Positions 1 to 7,244 of a DNA stretch of 64,000 nt are shown piece after piece (position 1 is the stretch's first letter; the number at the start of each line of letters is the position of its first letter). Origin of the DNA: Planctomycetaceae bacterium (lineage in GTDB: Bacteria > Planctomycetota > Phycisphaerae > Tepidisphaerales > Tepidisphaeraceae); the NCBI GenBank assembly GCA_027487775.1, contig JAIYCY010000009.1, positions 20,914 to 84,913 on the forward strand. The letters run 5' to 3'. A program made the position numbers and the translations under genes. The notes under the pieces are model-generated. The model did no database searches. It saw only the letters and a program-made list of their open reading frames with translations, and had not been told where the DNA came from.

Positions 1-1
1 G

Positions 2-316
2 CCCGGCATGAAAGCAACGCCGCAGGCCGTCGAAGCGGTCGCAGATTTCGGCGCGGATCTCGCGCATCATCGATCCAAGACGCTCTCGCATGAACTGATC
101 AACGCGGCCGATCTGATTGTGGTCATGGGGCAGTCGCATCGAATGAACGTATTGGCCATGAACCCCGCCGCCGCGTCGCGCACGCTGCTGCTGGATCCTG
201 AGGGGGATGTCGAAGATCCTATCGGAGGCGATGTTTCGCTTTACCGCGAGTTGGCAGGGCGGTTCAACGACTTGATACGTGATCGTCTCAACCAAACGAT
301 CTTCAAAGACCGATAG
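2..316 (+). CDS. Low-molecular-weight protein-tyrosine phosphatase (C-terminal part, cut by window edge)
   Basis: The reading frame is open from base 2 to the stop at 316, so the gene starts outside the window. The visible 104 residues match the C-terminal two thirds of the LMW-PTP/arsenate reductase fold: the PGMKATPQAVE stretch after the catalytic loop, an AADLIVVMGQSHR strand, and LLDPEGDVEDPIGG, which holds the Asp-Pro that supplies the general acid in this family. The catalytic Cys loop (CxxxxxR) lies upstream and cannot be seen. The stop is 34 bp before an rpiB-like gene; the same pair occurs in Firmicutes (ywlE-ywlF). The target is unknown; protein-Tyr or protein-Arg phosphate are the family options. 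Confidence 0.85.
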   Translation, partial: PGMKATPQAVEAVADFGADLAHHRSKTLSHELINAADLIVVMGQSHRMNVLAMNPAAASRTLLLDPEGDVEDPIGGDVSLYRELAGRFNDLIRDRLNQTIFKDR

Positions 317-350
317 CAACTCATGGAGCGGAAGCAAACGGAGGAGAGTC

Positions 351-803
351 ATGAAGATTGTGGTGGCTGCGGATCATCGAGGCTTTGACAAAAAGCAATG
401 GCTGGCCCCGCTCGTGCGTGAGTGGGGGCACGAAGTCACCGACATCGGTTGCGGGTCGGCGGCAGCGTGTGACTATCCGGATTTCGCATTTCCCGCCGCA
501 CAGTCGGTGGCGGGGGGCAAGGCTGACATCGGACTCCTGCTGGATCATTCGGGCATCGGGATGTGCATCGTGGCCAACAAGGTCGCTGGCGTTCGTGCGG
601 CACTTGTTCTAGACGAAGTCAGCGCAAAACTCGCCCGCGAAGCCAATCACGCCAACGTGCTCTGCCTTGCGACTGAACTGCTCAGCGACGCGATGATGGT
701 CAAGATCGTCAAGACTTTCTTGAGCGCTCAACCCGAAGTCGGTCGACACGTTCGCCGCGTCTCAAAGCTTTCCGCCATCGAAGAACAGACCATGAAACGA
801 TGA
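351..803 (+). CDS. rpiB: RpiB/LacA-family sugar-phosphate isomerase with altered active site
   Basis: The 150-residue length, the N-terminal MKIVVAADHRGF, the DYPDFA segment and ANKVAGVRAA place this in the RpiB/LacAB family, which interconverts ribose 5-phosphate and ribulose 5-phosphate in the pentose phosphate pathway. The start at 351 is chosen because ggaggag lies at 340-346 and the family begins here; an upstream in-frame start would add 24 atypical residues. Two positions usually catalytic in RpiB differ. The CG(S/T)G loop reads DHSGIG with Asp65 instead of Cys, and the REHNDAN loop reads REANHAN with Ala98 instead of His. Asp at the Cys position also occurs in LacA. Activity is therefore uncertain although the fold is clear. 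Confidence 0.85.
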   Translation: MKIVVAADHRGFDKKQWLAPLVREWGHEVTDIGCGSAAACDYPDFAFPAAQSVAGGKADIGLLLDHSGIGMCIVANKVAGVRAALVLDEVSAKLAREANHANVLCLATELLSDAMMVKIVKTFLSAQPEVGRHVRRVSKLSAIEEQTMKR

Positions 804-890
804 GCTCCCCGGATCCTCGTCTCCCCTGCCGTGCATGGGCTATCGGACGTTGGGTTTGGAAAACTGGCAGGGGCGTGATACCAACTGGGT

Positions 891-1835
891 ATGAGTTTTC
901 ACGAGCGACTCCTCGATGCCATCGATCAGAAGCAAGCGCCGATCTGTGTCGGGATCGATCCGATGTACGACCATCTCCCGGCCGATCTGAAGACGAGCGA
1001 TCAGCCGAGTCCCGCCGAGATCATCGACGCATACTTTGACTTCACGATGGGCGTGCTCGAAGCCGTTGCATCGATCGTGCCGGTGGTGAAATTCCAAAGC
1101 GCCTATTTTGAGCAGTATCACGCTGAAGGCGTCGAAGCCTATTTCAACCTCATCGCCGAGGCTCGCGCGATGGGCCTGCTGACCATCGGCGACGTTAAAC
1201 GCGGCGACATCGGATCGACGAGTTCCGCCTACGCTAAGGCGCATCTCGCAGACATCGAACCCGGTGAATCAGACTCCGATTCGATTCGCGATGACATCCT
1301 CGATCCGGGCGAAACGCCCGACGCCATCACCATCAATCCGATGCTCGGGATCGACGCCATCGAGCCCTTTGTTCAGCGCGCAGACGCGACCGGCAAGGGC
1401 CTTTTCATCCTCGTGCGTACAAGCAACCCGGGAAGCTCAGATTTTCAGGATGTGAAGTTGGAGAATGGCCTGACCTGGAGCGAACACCTGGCCGAGACGC
1501 TGCAGTCGCGTGTCATCGCTCCGAGAATCGGCCGGAGTCCGTACACGTCGATCGGTGCGGTTGTTGGCGCAACACAGACGCACACGATGAAGTCGCTCCG
1601 CGGGAGATTGCCGAATTCGATGCTGCTCTTGCCGGGCTACGGAACCCAAGGTGCGACCGCCGACATGACACGCGCCGCCTTCGATACCAACGGACGTGGC
1701 GCGATCGTGTCTGCAAGCCGCAGCGTGCTCTATCCAAAGGCCGCCCCCGGAGAGACCTGGCAGGCAGCGGTTCGCAGGGCAGCGACTTCCATGCGCGACG
1801 AGATCCGTCGAGTGCTCGATCAGGCATCGAACTGA
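891..1835 (+). CDS. pyrF: Orotidine 5'-phosphate decarboxylase (type 2)
   Basis: This cytoplasmic TIM-barrel enzyme converts OMP to UMP, the last step of pyrimidine synthesis. The 314 residues start MSFHERLLDAI and carry QAPICVGIDP near residue 15. The catalytic Lys/Asp network is in GDVKRGDIGST near residue 103, followed by ITINPMLG, FILVRTSNPGS and a late LLPGYGTQG phosphate loop. An acidic insertion after the KRGDI strand (GESDSDSIRDDILDPGE) is longer than in many homologues. The ATG at 891 has no strong Shine-Dalgarno sequence, but the protein start agrees with the family. It stands 87 bp after the rpiB-like gene on the same strand. Confidence 0.95.
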   Translation: MSFHERLLDAIDQKQAPICVGIDPMYDHLPADLKTSDQPSPAEIIDAYFDFTMGVLEAVASIVPVVKFQSAYFEQYHAEGVEAYFNLIAEARAMGLLTIGDVKRGDIGSTSSAYAKAHLADIEPGESDSDSIRDDILDPGETPDAITINPMLGIDAIEPFVQRADATGKGLFILVRTSNPGSSDFQDVKLENGLTWSEHLAETLQSRVIAPRIGRSPYTSIGAVVGATQTHTMKSLRGRLPNSMLLLPGYGTQGATADMTRAAFDTNGRGAIVSASRSVLYPKAAPGETWQAAVRRAATSMRDEIRRVLDQASN

Positions 1836-2048
1836 CCGCGTGATCGATCGTGCATGACCTGACCGAGGCGCTGCCGTCGAAGGCGTCTGGACGGCAGAAT
1901 CCAGCGATTTCCGGGGAATAACCGCAAAAACAACACCCTGCTCCGCCCTGCGCTCATTTGTTTACATAACACTGATTATGAGACGTCAAAAGGGCGGTCG
2001 GCCCGGGCGGGTCGATTCTGGTTGCGGCTGCGGCCGTCGATTCGGGCC

Positions 2049-2054
2049 TATACT
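2049..2054 (+). promoter_or_regulatory. Candidate -10 box upstream of bcp
   Basis: TATACT lies 64 bp before the bcp start. The best -35 match, TTGCGG at 2022-2027, is 21 bp away, which is too far for a standard sigma-70 promoter, so this is only a weak candidate. Confidence 0.25.
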
Positions 2055-2118
2055 GGTGCGGGTCATGCACGGCGTGTGCGTGACGAGATTGCAGACCAGA
2101 TTCACGGAATGATGCAAC

Positions 2119-2598
2119 ATGCCTGAAAACAGCCCTGCCGTCGGGAAGGCGGCTCCGAAATTCAAACTCCCCGGTTCTGACGGAAAGACTCATGCCCTCG
2201 CCGACCTCGCGGGCAAACATGTGGTCGTTTATTTCTACCCGAAGGCCGACACGCCCGGCTGCACCAAAGAGGCCTGCGGATTCAGCGATGCGATAGCTTC
2301 ATACAAGAAACTCGGCGTGCCCGTCTTCGGTATCTCGCCGGATCCGGTGAAGGATGTGACCAAGTTTGCCGAGAAGTTTGAGCTGAAGTTCCCGTTGCTT
2401 GCTGACGAAGATCACGCCGTCTGCGAGAAATATGGTGTGTGGGTCGAAAAGAGCATGTACGGCAAGACCTACATGGGCGCTGCCCGCACCACCTTCATCA
2501 TCGATCCTGCCGGCAAGGTCGCGCACGTCTTCGAGAAGGTTAAGCCCGAAGGCCACGACGCCGAGGTCCTTGAATGGATCAAGGCCAATGCCAAGTGA
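2119..2598 (+). CDS. bcp: Peroxiredoxin of the Bcp/PrxQ type
   Basis: A 159-residue thiol peroxidase of the AhpC/TSA family that reduces H2O2 and organic hydroperoxides in the cytoplasm. YFYPKADTPGCTKEACGF contains the peroxidatic Cys48 and, five residues on, Cys53, the spacing of atypical 2-Cys Bcp/PrxQ enzymes. The thioredoxin fold continues with VFGISPDPV, FPLLADED and TTFIIDPAGKV. There is no signal peptide. The gene stands alone: pyrF ends 283 bp upstream and argC starts 126 bp downstream. No clear Shine-Dalgarno sequence precedes the ATG, but the start fits the family. Confidence 0.95.
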   Translation: MPENSPAVGKAAPKFKLPGSDGKTHALADLAGKHVVVYFYPKADTPGCTKEACGFSDAIASYKKLGVPVFGISPDPVKDVTKFAEKFELKFPLLADEDHAVCEKYGVWVEKSMYGKTYMGAARTTFIIDPAGKVAHVFEKVKPEGHDAEVLEWIKANAK

Positions 2599-2724
2599 CG
2601 TCGCGCGATTTGATCAGGCAAACCGACATCGATCAATCCAGTCAGTGAAGTGACGAAACCCGACAGCGAGGCGAAACACGACTCGATGGTTGCGATCATC
2701 GGGCGATCTGTCTAGGTTTTCGTT

Positions 2725-3702
2725 ATGAGTCATTTCACTGTCGGAATCGTTGGCATCAGCGGGTATGGCGGGGGTGAAGCGCTGCGCATCATTGCGCAGC
2801 ATCCGAATCTTCGTCTCATCTACGCCGCCGGCGAGAGCAGCGCAGGCTCGATGCTGGGTTCGCGTTTTCCGTCACTTCGGCAGGACCTTGCATCACTGGT
2901 GATCCAGAAGTTTGATCCTGATGCGCTTCCGGAGCTTGATTTATTGATCGCTTCGCTTCCGACGAATCAGTCGCGTGAACCGCTGGCGAAGATTTCAGAG
3001 AAGACTCGCATCGTTGATATTGGCGGGGATCATCGATATGTCGACGGCTGGACGTACGGTCTCGCCGACGTGTGGCCTGACAAGATTCGCGGGACGCGTC
3101 GAGTCGCCAATCCCGGTTGCTATCCCGCCGCCACGCTTGGGGCGCTCGCTCCCCTGCTTCATCACAAGCTGATCGATCCGACCCACATCATCGTCGACGC
3201 CAAGAGCGGTGTATCCGGCGCGGGTCGGGGGTCAGGCGACAATAAATTTGGTTACGCCGAGGTGAACGAAGATCTTTGCGCGTATGGATTGTTGAAGCAC
3301 ACGCACATGCCCGAGATCAAGCAGACCATCGCAACGATCGGCGGGCACGAGGATGGTTTGGTTTTCACGCCGCATTTGATTCCCATGACTCGCGGGATTC
3401 TGACCACCATTTACGCGCGTGGCGAAGCGGACACTGCCCGATGCATGGAGGCGGCGAGGTCGTTTTATGCCGATCGACCGTTCGTGCGTGTGATGGATTC
3501 GGCGCCGCATACGAAGTACGCCAGCGGCAGCAATTACATTTTCCTTCACTACGCCGCCGACCCTGCGCGACGCCTCGTCATGGCACTTGCCGCTATTGAT
3601 AACCTCGGCAAGGGTGCTGCCGGTCAGGCGATCCAGAATGCGAATCTCATGCTTGGCCTGCCCGAGACGACCGGTCTCGACACGCCTTCGATCTGGCCTT
3701 GA
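2725..3702 (+). CDS. argC: N-acetyl-gamma-glutamyl-phosphate reductase
   Basis: This enzyme makes the third step of arginine synthesis, the NADPH-dependent reduction of N-acetyl-glutamyl phosphate to the semialdehyde. The 325 residues begin with a Rossmann segment, VGIVGISGYGG. The catalytic cysteine is Cys132 in ANPGCYPAA. GVSGAGR and KHTHMPEI follow, with the His pair expected in the active site, and TPHLIPMTRG is the usual late signature. It is not next to other arg genes. It converges with recJ, whose stop lies 26 bp downstream on the other strand. Confidence 0.95.
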   Translation: MSHFTVGIVGISGYGGGEALRIIAQHPNLRLIYAAGESSAGSMLGSRFPSLRQDLASLVIQKFDPDALPELDLLIASLPTNQSREPLAKISEKTRIVDIGGDHRYVDGWTYGLADVWPDKIRGTRRVANPGCYPAATLGALAPLLHHKLIDPTHIIVDAKSGVSGAGRGSGDNKFGYAEVNEDLCAYGLLKHTHMPEIKQTIATIGGHEDGLVFTPHLIPMTRGILTTIYARGEADTARCMEAARSFYADRPFVRVMDSAPHTKYASGSNYIFLHYAADPARRLVMALAAIDNLGKGAAGQAIQNANLMLGLPETTGLDTPSIWP

Positions 3703-3728
3703 TGGCGCGCGGGCGCTGCGATCGTGGG

Positions 3729-5570
3729 TCAGGCAGGAGCCGTTGCAGACTCGTCAGGAGCTTCTGAGGGTTCGTCGGGGATTCGGATGTCGCGCACCTC
3801 GAGTTCAACTGAGCGATTGCCGTTCCATTCGTTGATTTGTGGCTCGACAGCCAGATCGATCGCGCGTCCTGGTGTCAGCTTTTCGATAAGATTCGCTGCG
3901 TTGAATGCGATCGCCTTCATAAAGCGATTTTCCTGGCGTACGAAAAGCTGCAAGTGTTCGCCGTTCTTACCTACCCGCTTTGGCGCGGCGGTGAGTGTGA
4001 GACCCTGACAGGCGATGAGCGGCTTGGGATTGCCCTGGCCGAAGGGACCGAGTCGCTGCATTTCATGGACGAGGGCTTCGGTGATTTGTGCGAGTCCGCC
4101 GGCGGTGTCGATGCGAAGTTCGGGGATCATCGCGTCGCTGGTGAGCACGTCGCGTGCGTGGGCTCGGAATGCGGCCTTGAATGCTTCAAAGTTCTCTTCG
4201 CGAACACCCAGACCCGCCGCCATCTCATGTCCGCCGTGGCGTTCGAGATGTTCGTCACAAGCCGCCAGTGCGCGAGCGAGATGAAACCCGGGGATCGAGC
4301 GACCCGATCCGTGGCCCCCCTCGTCATCCATGGAGACGACGAGCGTCGGCTTGTGAAACCGGTCGACGATGCGTGAGGCGACGATACCGATCACGCCCGC
4401 GTGCCATCCGCGTGCTCCGAGCACGATCGCGTGCGAATCCGGGCCGGTCTGGCCGGTGGATTCGGCTTGCGCGATCGCCTCGGCGAGTATCTCGCGTTCC
4501 TTGGCTTGTCGATTGCGATTTTGCTGTTCGAGATAGGTCGCGATCTCCATCGCCCGGGGCGCTGGTGCTTCGGTCAACATTTCGACTGCAAGTCGTGCGT
4601 GTCCCATGCGGCCGCATGCGTTGAGTCGAGGACCCAGAAGAAATCCGACATGAAAGCTGTCGAGGGTCTGCCCATCGAGATTTGCGGATCGGATCAGAGC
4701 GCGGAGTCCGGTGAGTTTGGTCGCCTTGAGTCCGCCGAGTCCGAACCGCGCGAGCACCCTGTTTTCGCCAACGAGCGGCACAACGTCTGCGATCGTGCCG
4801 AGCGCCGCGAGTCCGGTCAACTCGACGAGAAGTTCACGCATCGCCTCCGGCACACGCCCCGCCACGCCGAGCGTCTTCCCGACGGCCCAGGCCAGCTTGA
4901 ACGCGACCCCCGCGCCGCAGAGGTGAGGGTTGTCATACGCCCCAAGACGCGGATGTACGATCGCGCTGGCGTTGGGCAGAAGCGCACGCGAGGAGGGCTC
5001 GGTGTCGGTTTCGGAGCAATCTTCGTCGCGTTTGGTTCGCCATTCATGGTGGTCGGTGACCACGACCTCAACGCCGCGATTCATCGCGACCGCGACGGGC
5101 TCGATGGCAGTCACACCGCAATCGACGGTGATGAGAAGTTGCGTGCCGTCGTCGCAAATCTGAGCGACCGCATCGGCATTAAGTCCATAACCTTCTTCGA
5201 TGCGATGCGGGATGTAATATCGAACATCCCCGCCGAGTGCGCGGAGGCTGTGCCAGAGGATGCTGGTCGCGGTGATGCCGTCCACGTCGTAGTCGCCGTA
5301 GACGGTGATGCGCTTCTTTTCACGAACCGCGCGTGCTACGACTTCGGCGGCACAGAGGCAACCGGGCAGTTGGTCGGGATCGATGAGGTCTTTTAGCGTC
5401 GGTCGCAAAAACGCCCGGGCGGTTTCACCGTTGCATAGCCCACGGTTGATCAGCATTTGGGCAGTCAGGGGCGAAGTACCCACCTCACGGGCCAATTCCT
5501 CGGCCCGTGCATCGGCCTGGGCAATTTTCCATCGCCGGCGTGCGTACATCCGTGGCTTTCGTCGAACCAT
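3729..5570 (-). CDS. recJ: Single-stranded-DNA-specific exonuclease RecJ
   Basis: RecJ degrades ssDNA 5'-3' in recombination and mismatch or base-excision repair. The DHH superfamily motifs appear in order: ITVYGDYDVDGITA (metal-binding Asp residues), LLITVDCG, VVVTDHHEW (DHH) and AIVHPRLG. The DHHA1 part follows with HGSGRSIPGFHL and GGHEMAAGLGV, then an OB-fold-like C-terminus. The ATG at 5570 (MVRRKP) is chosen. An upstream in-frame start at 5612 and a later ATG at 5549 are alternatives, none with a good Shine-Dalgarno sequence. Length is about 613 residues, slightly longer than E. coli RecJ. The gene is divergent from the M48 protease gene, about 90 bp away. Confidence 0.93.
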   Translation of the reverse strand: MVRRKPRMYARRRWKIAQADARAEELAREVGTSPLTAQMLINRGLCNGETARAFLRPTLKDLIDPDQLPGCLCAAEVVARAVREKKRITVYGDYDVDGITATSILWHSLRALGGDVRYYIPHRIEEGYGLNADAVAQICDDGTQLLITVDCGVTAIEPVAVAMNRGVEVVVTDHHEWRTKRDEDCSETDTEPSSRALLPNASAIVHPRLGAYDNPHLCGAGVAFKLAWAVGKTLGVAGRVPEAMRELLVELTGLAALGTIADVVPLVGENRVLARFGLGGLKATKLTGLRALIRSANLDGQTLDSFHVGFLLGPRLNACGRMGHARLAVEMLTEAPAPRAMEIATYLEQQNRNRQAKEREILAEAIAQAESTGQTGPDSHAIVLGARGWHAGVIGIVASRIVDRFHKPTLVVSMDDEGGHGSGRSIPGFHLARALAACDEHLERHGGHEMAAGLGVREENFEAFKAAFRAHARDVLTSDAMIPELRIDTAGGLAQITEALVHEMQRLGPFGQGNPKPLIACQGLTLTAAPKRVGKNGEHLQLFVRQENRFMKAIAFNAANLIEKLTPGRAIDLAVEPQINEWNGNRSVELEVRDIRIPDEPSEAPDESATAPA

Positions 5571-5660
5571 CCTTGTGGTGGTGAGTCTACATGAAGCGTT
5601 CCGATAAGCCACTGTCGATCGGGCAAGAAGCCCGATTCTGTGATAAACTTCGGAACGCAG

Positions 5661-7148
5661 ATGTCGCAGCCGTTTGTCATCGTCGCCCTGCTTTTGTGGC
5701 TGCTCGCCTCAGAGCATGCGCCAGAGGATCGTGTTCCCGTCCACTCGATGGGGCTCTGGTCAATGACGCTTGTGGTAGGCGCACTATTGTTGCTGATGCG
5801 AAAGTGGTCGCGACGCGTTCTGCAGAGCGACAACGGGGAACGCTTCTGGGTGCGATCGCGAAGCCACGCTCGCGCGATGCTCGTTGCGCGGATGCTGGTA
5901 CTGATTGCCTTCGGGATTGCGATCTTTGAATTCGGAGCGGCGACGCTGGTCGATCGACAGCTAGATCGATTCAACGAGATCGGGGTGAGGCTCCCGTCAT
6001 TGGTGCTCGGGACGTTGCCGGTGTTCCTGGCGTTGTGTGGATTGTGGTGGAGTTCGTTTCCGATCGAGAGGCAAAGCCGCGAATTGCACGCACAGGAACT
6101 GTTAAACAATTTTCTGCCCGTTCACATGCCGCCCAGCCTTGGTAGACATCTGTGGCTCAACGCGCGGATGCAGATTCTTTTCACCGCCGCTCCAGTGATG
6201 GTGGGCGTCTTCGTCACGGATATGGTGGGCGTGTTCGCGCGGGCGACGGGGATCGACCTGACGCCAGCGGTGAGCGTGGCGGCGTTCGTATTGACGGTGT
6301 TTGCGATGTTGCTGATTTCGCCGTGGCTTTTGACGCGCGTGCTCGACACCGAACCCCTTCCAGACGGTCGACTGCGGGAACGACTCGAAGCGATGTCGAC
6401 CAGGCTTAATGTTCGATGTCGTGACGTGCTGCTCTGGCGCACGGGCTACGGCATGGGTAATGCGGTTGTCATCGGGTTGCTCCCTCGGATGCGGTACATT
6501 CTGCTATCGGATCTGCTGATCGAAACGCTTTCAGACAGACAGGTCGAGGCGGTCTTTGCCCATGAGGCCGGGCACATTCGACATCGGCACGTCGCGTGGT
6601 ATGTGCTGTTGGTGGTCGGGCTTCTGCTTGCGATAGCCGGGCCGGCAGAGTGGCTGCGTGTGCGTATTGTCGAATGGCTCTTTGTCAGCGAATCGGTGTC
6701 AGCACTGCTCACGACGATCCCGACGTTGGGTCTGTTTCTCGTACTCTTTGGCATCGTAAGTCGCATCTTCGAACGACAGGCTGACGCTTTCGCCGCCCGA
6801 GCCGGGCTGGCAGGTGAAGAGCCCGCGCCGCCGTCGCATGTGTTGCTTACGCCTGCCGGCGCTGAAATCTTCGCATCTGCGCTGATCCGCGTCGCACAGA
6901 TCAATCATCTTCCCCTGCATCATCCTCCGCCCGCCCCGACACTGCTGTCGAGCCTGATGCAATGGCAGCGACACCAGATCACGAATTTTCGCCATCCGTG
7001 CATCGCCGAGCGGCTTGATCACGTTCGCGCAGTCAATCACGACCGGAACTTCGCCGGTCGTTTCGAGCGACGCATCAAATGGACGCACATTCTCATTCTC
7101 TGCGTTCTCATGATCCTGAGCGGGTTTCTCCTTGCCACGTCGGTTTAG
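5661..7148 (+). CDS. M48-family integral membrane metallopeptidase
   Basis: This is a membrane zinc protease of the Ste24/HtpX type. Hydrophobic segments fill the first 230 residues (for example PFVIVALLLWLL and TLVVGALLLLM). They are followed by EAVFAHEAGHIRHRH with HExxH at residue 301, two more membrane spans, and IFERQADAFAAR, which carries the third zinc ligand (Glu). The C-terminus has one further span. The ATG at 5661 is preferred to a GTG at 5640 seven codons upstream, though neither has a convincing ribosome site. Substrates are unknown; relatives process prenylated peptides or degrade damaged membrane proteins. Confidence 0.85.
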   Translation: MSQPFVIVALLLWLLASEHAPEDRVPVHSMGLWSMTLVVGALLLLMRKWSRRVLQSDNGERFWVRSRSHARAMLVARMLVLIAFGIAIFEFGAATLVDRQLDRFNEIGVRLPSLVLGTLPVFLALCGLWWSSFPIERQSRELHAQELLNNFLPVHMPPSLGRHLWLNARMQILFTAAPVMVGVFVTDMVGVFARATGIDLTPAVSVAAFVLTVFAMLLISPWLLTRVLDTEPLPDGRLRERLEAMSTRLNVRCRDVLLWRTGYGMGNAVVIGLLPRMRYILLSDLLIETLSDRQVEAVFAHEAGHIRHRHVAWYVLLVVGLLLAIAGPAEWLRVRIVEWLFVSESVSALLTTIPTLGLFLVLFGIVSRIFERQADAFAARAGLAGEEPAPPSHVLLTPAGAEIFASALIRVAQINHLPLHHPPPAPTLLSSLMQWQRHQITNFRHPCIAERLDHVRAVNHDRNFAGRFERRIKWTHILILCVLMILSGFLLATSV

Positions 7149-7244
7149 CCTGGCATAGCCCGTTCGCTTGATCCGCGTCCGGTCGATCGGGTTTGATGTG
7201 AGATTGTCTACCCGCTCATTGCCGTCTATCCTCGCCCGATTCTT

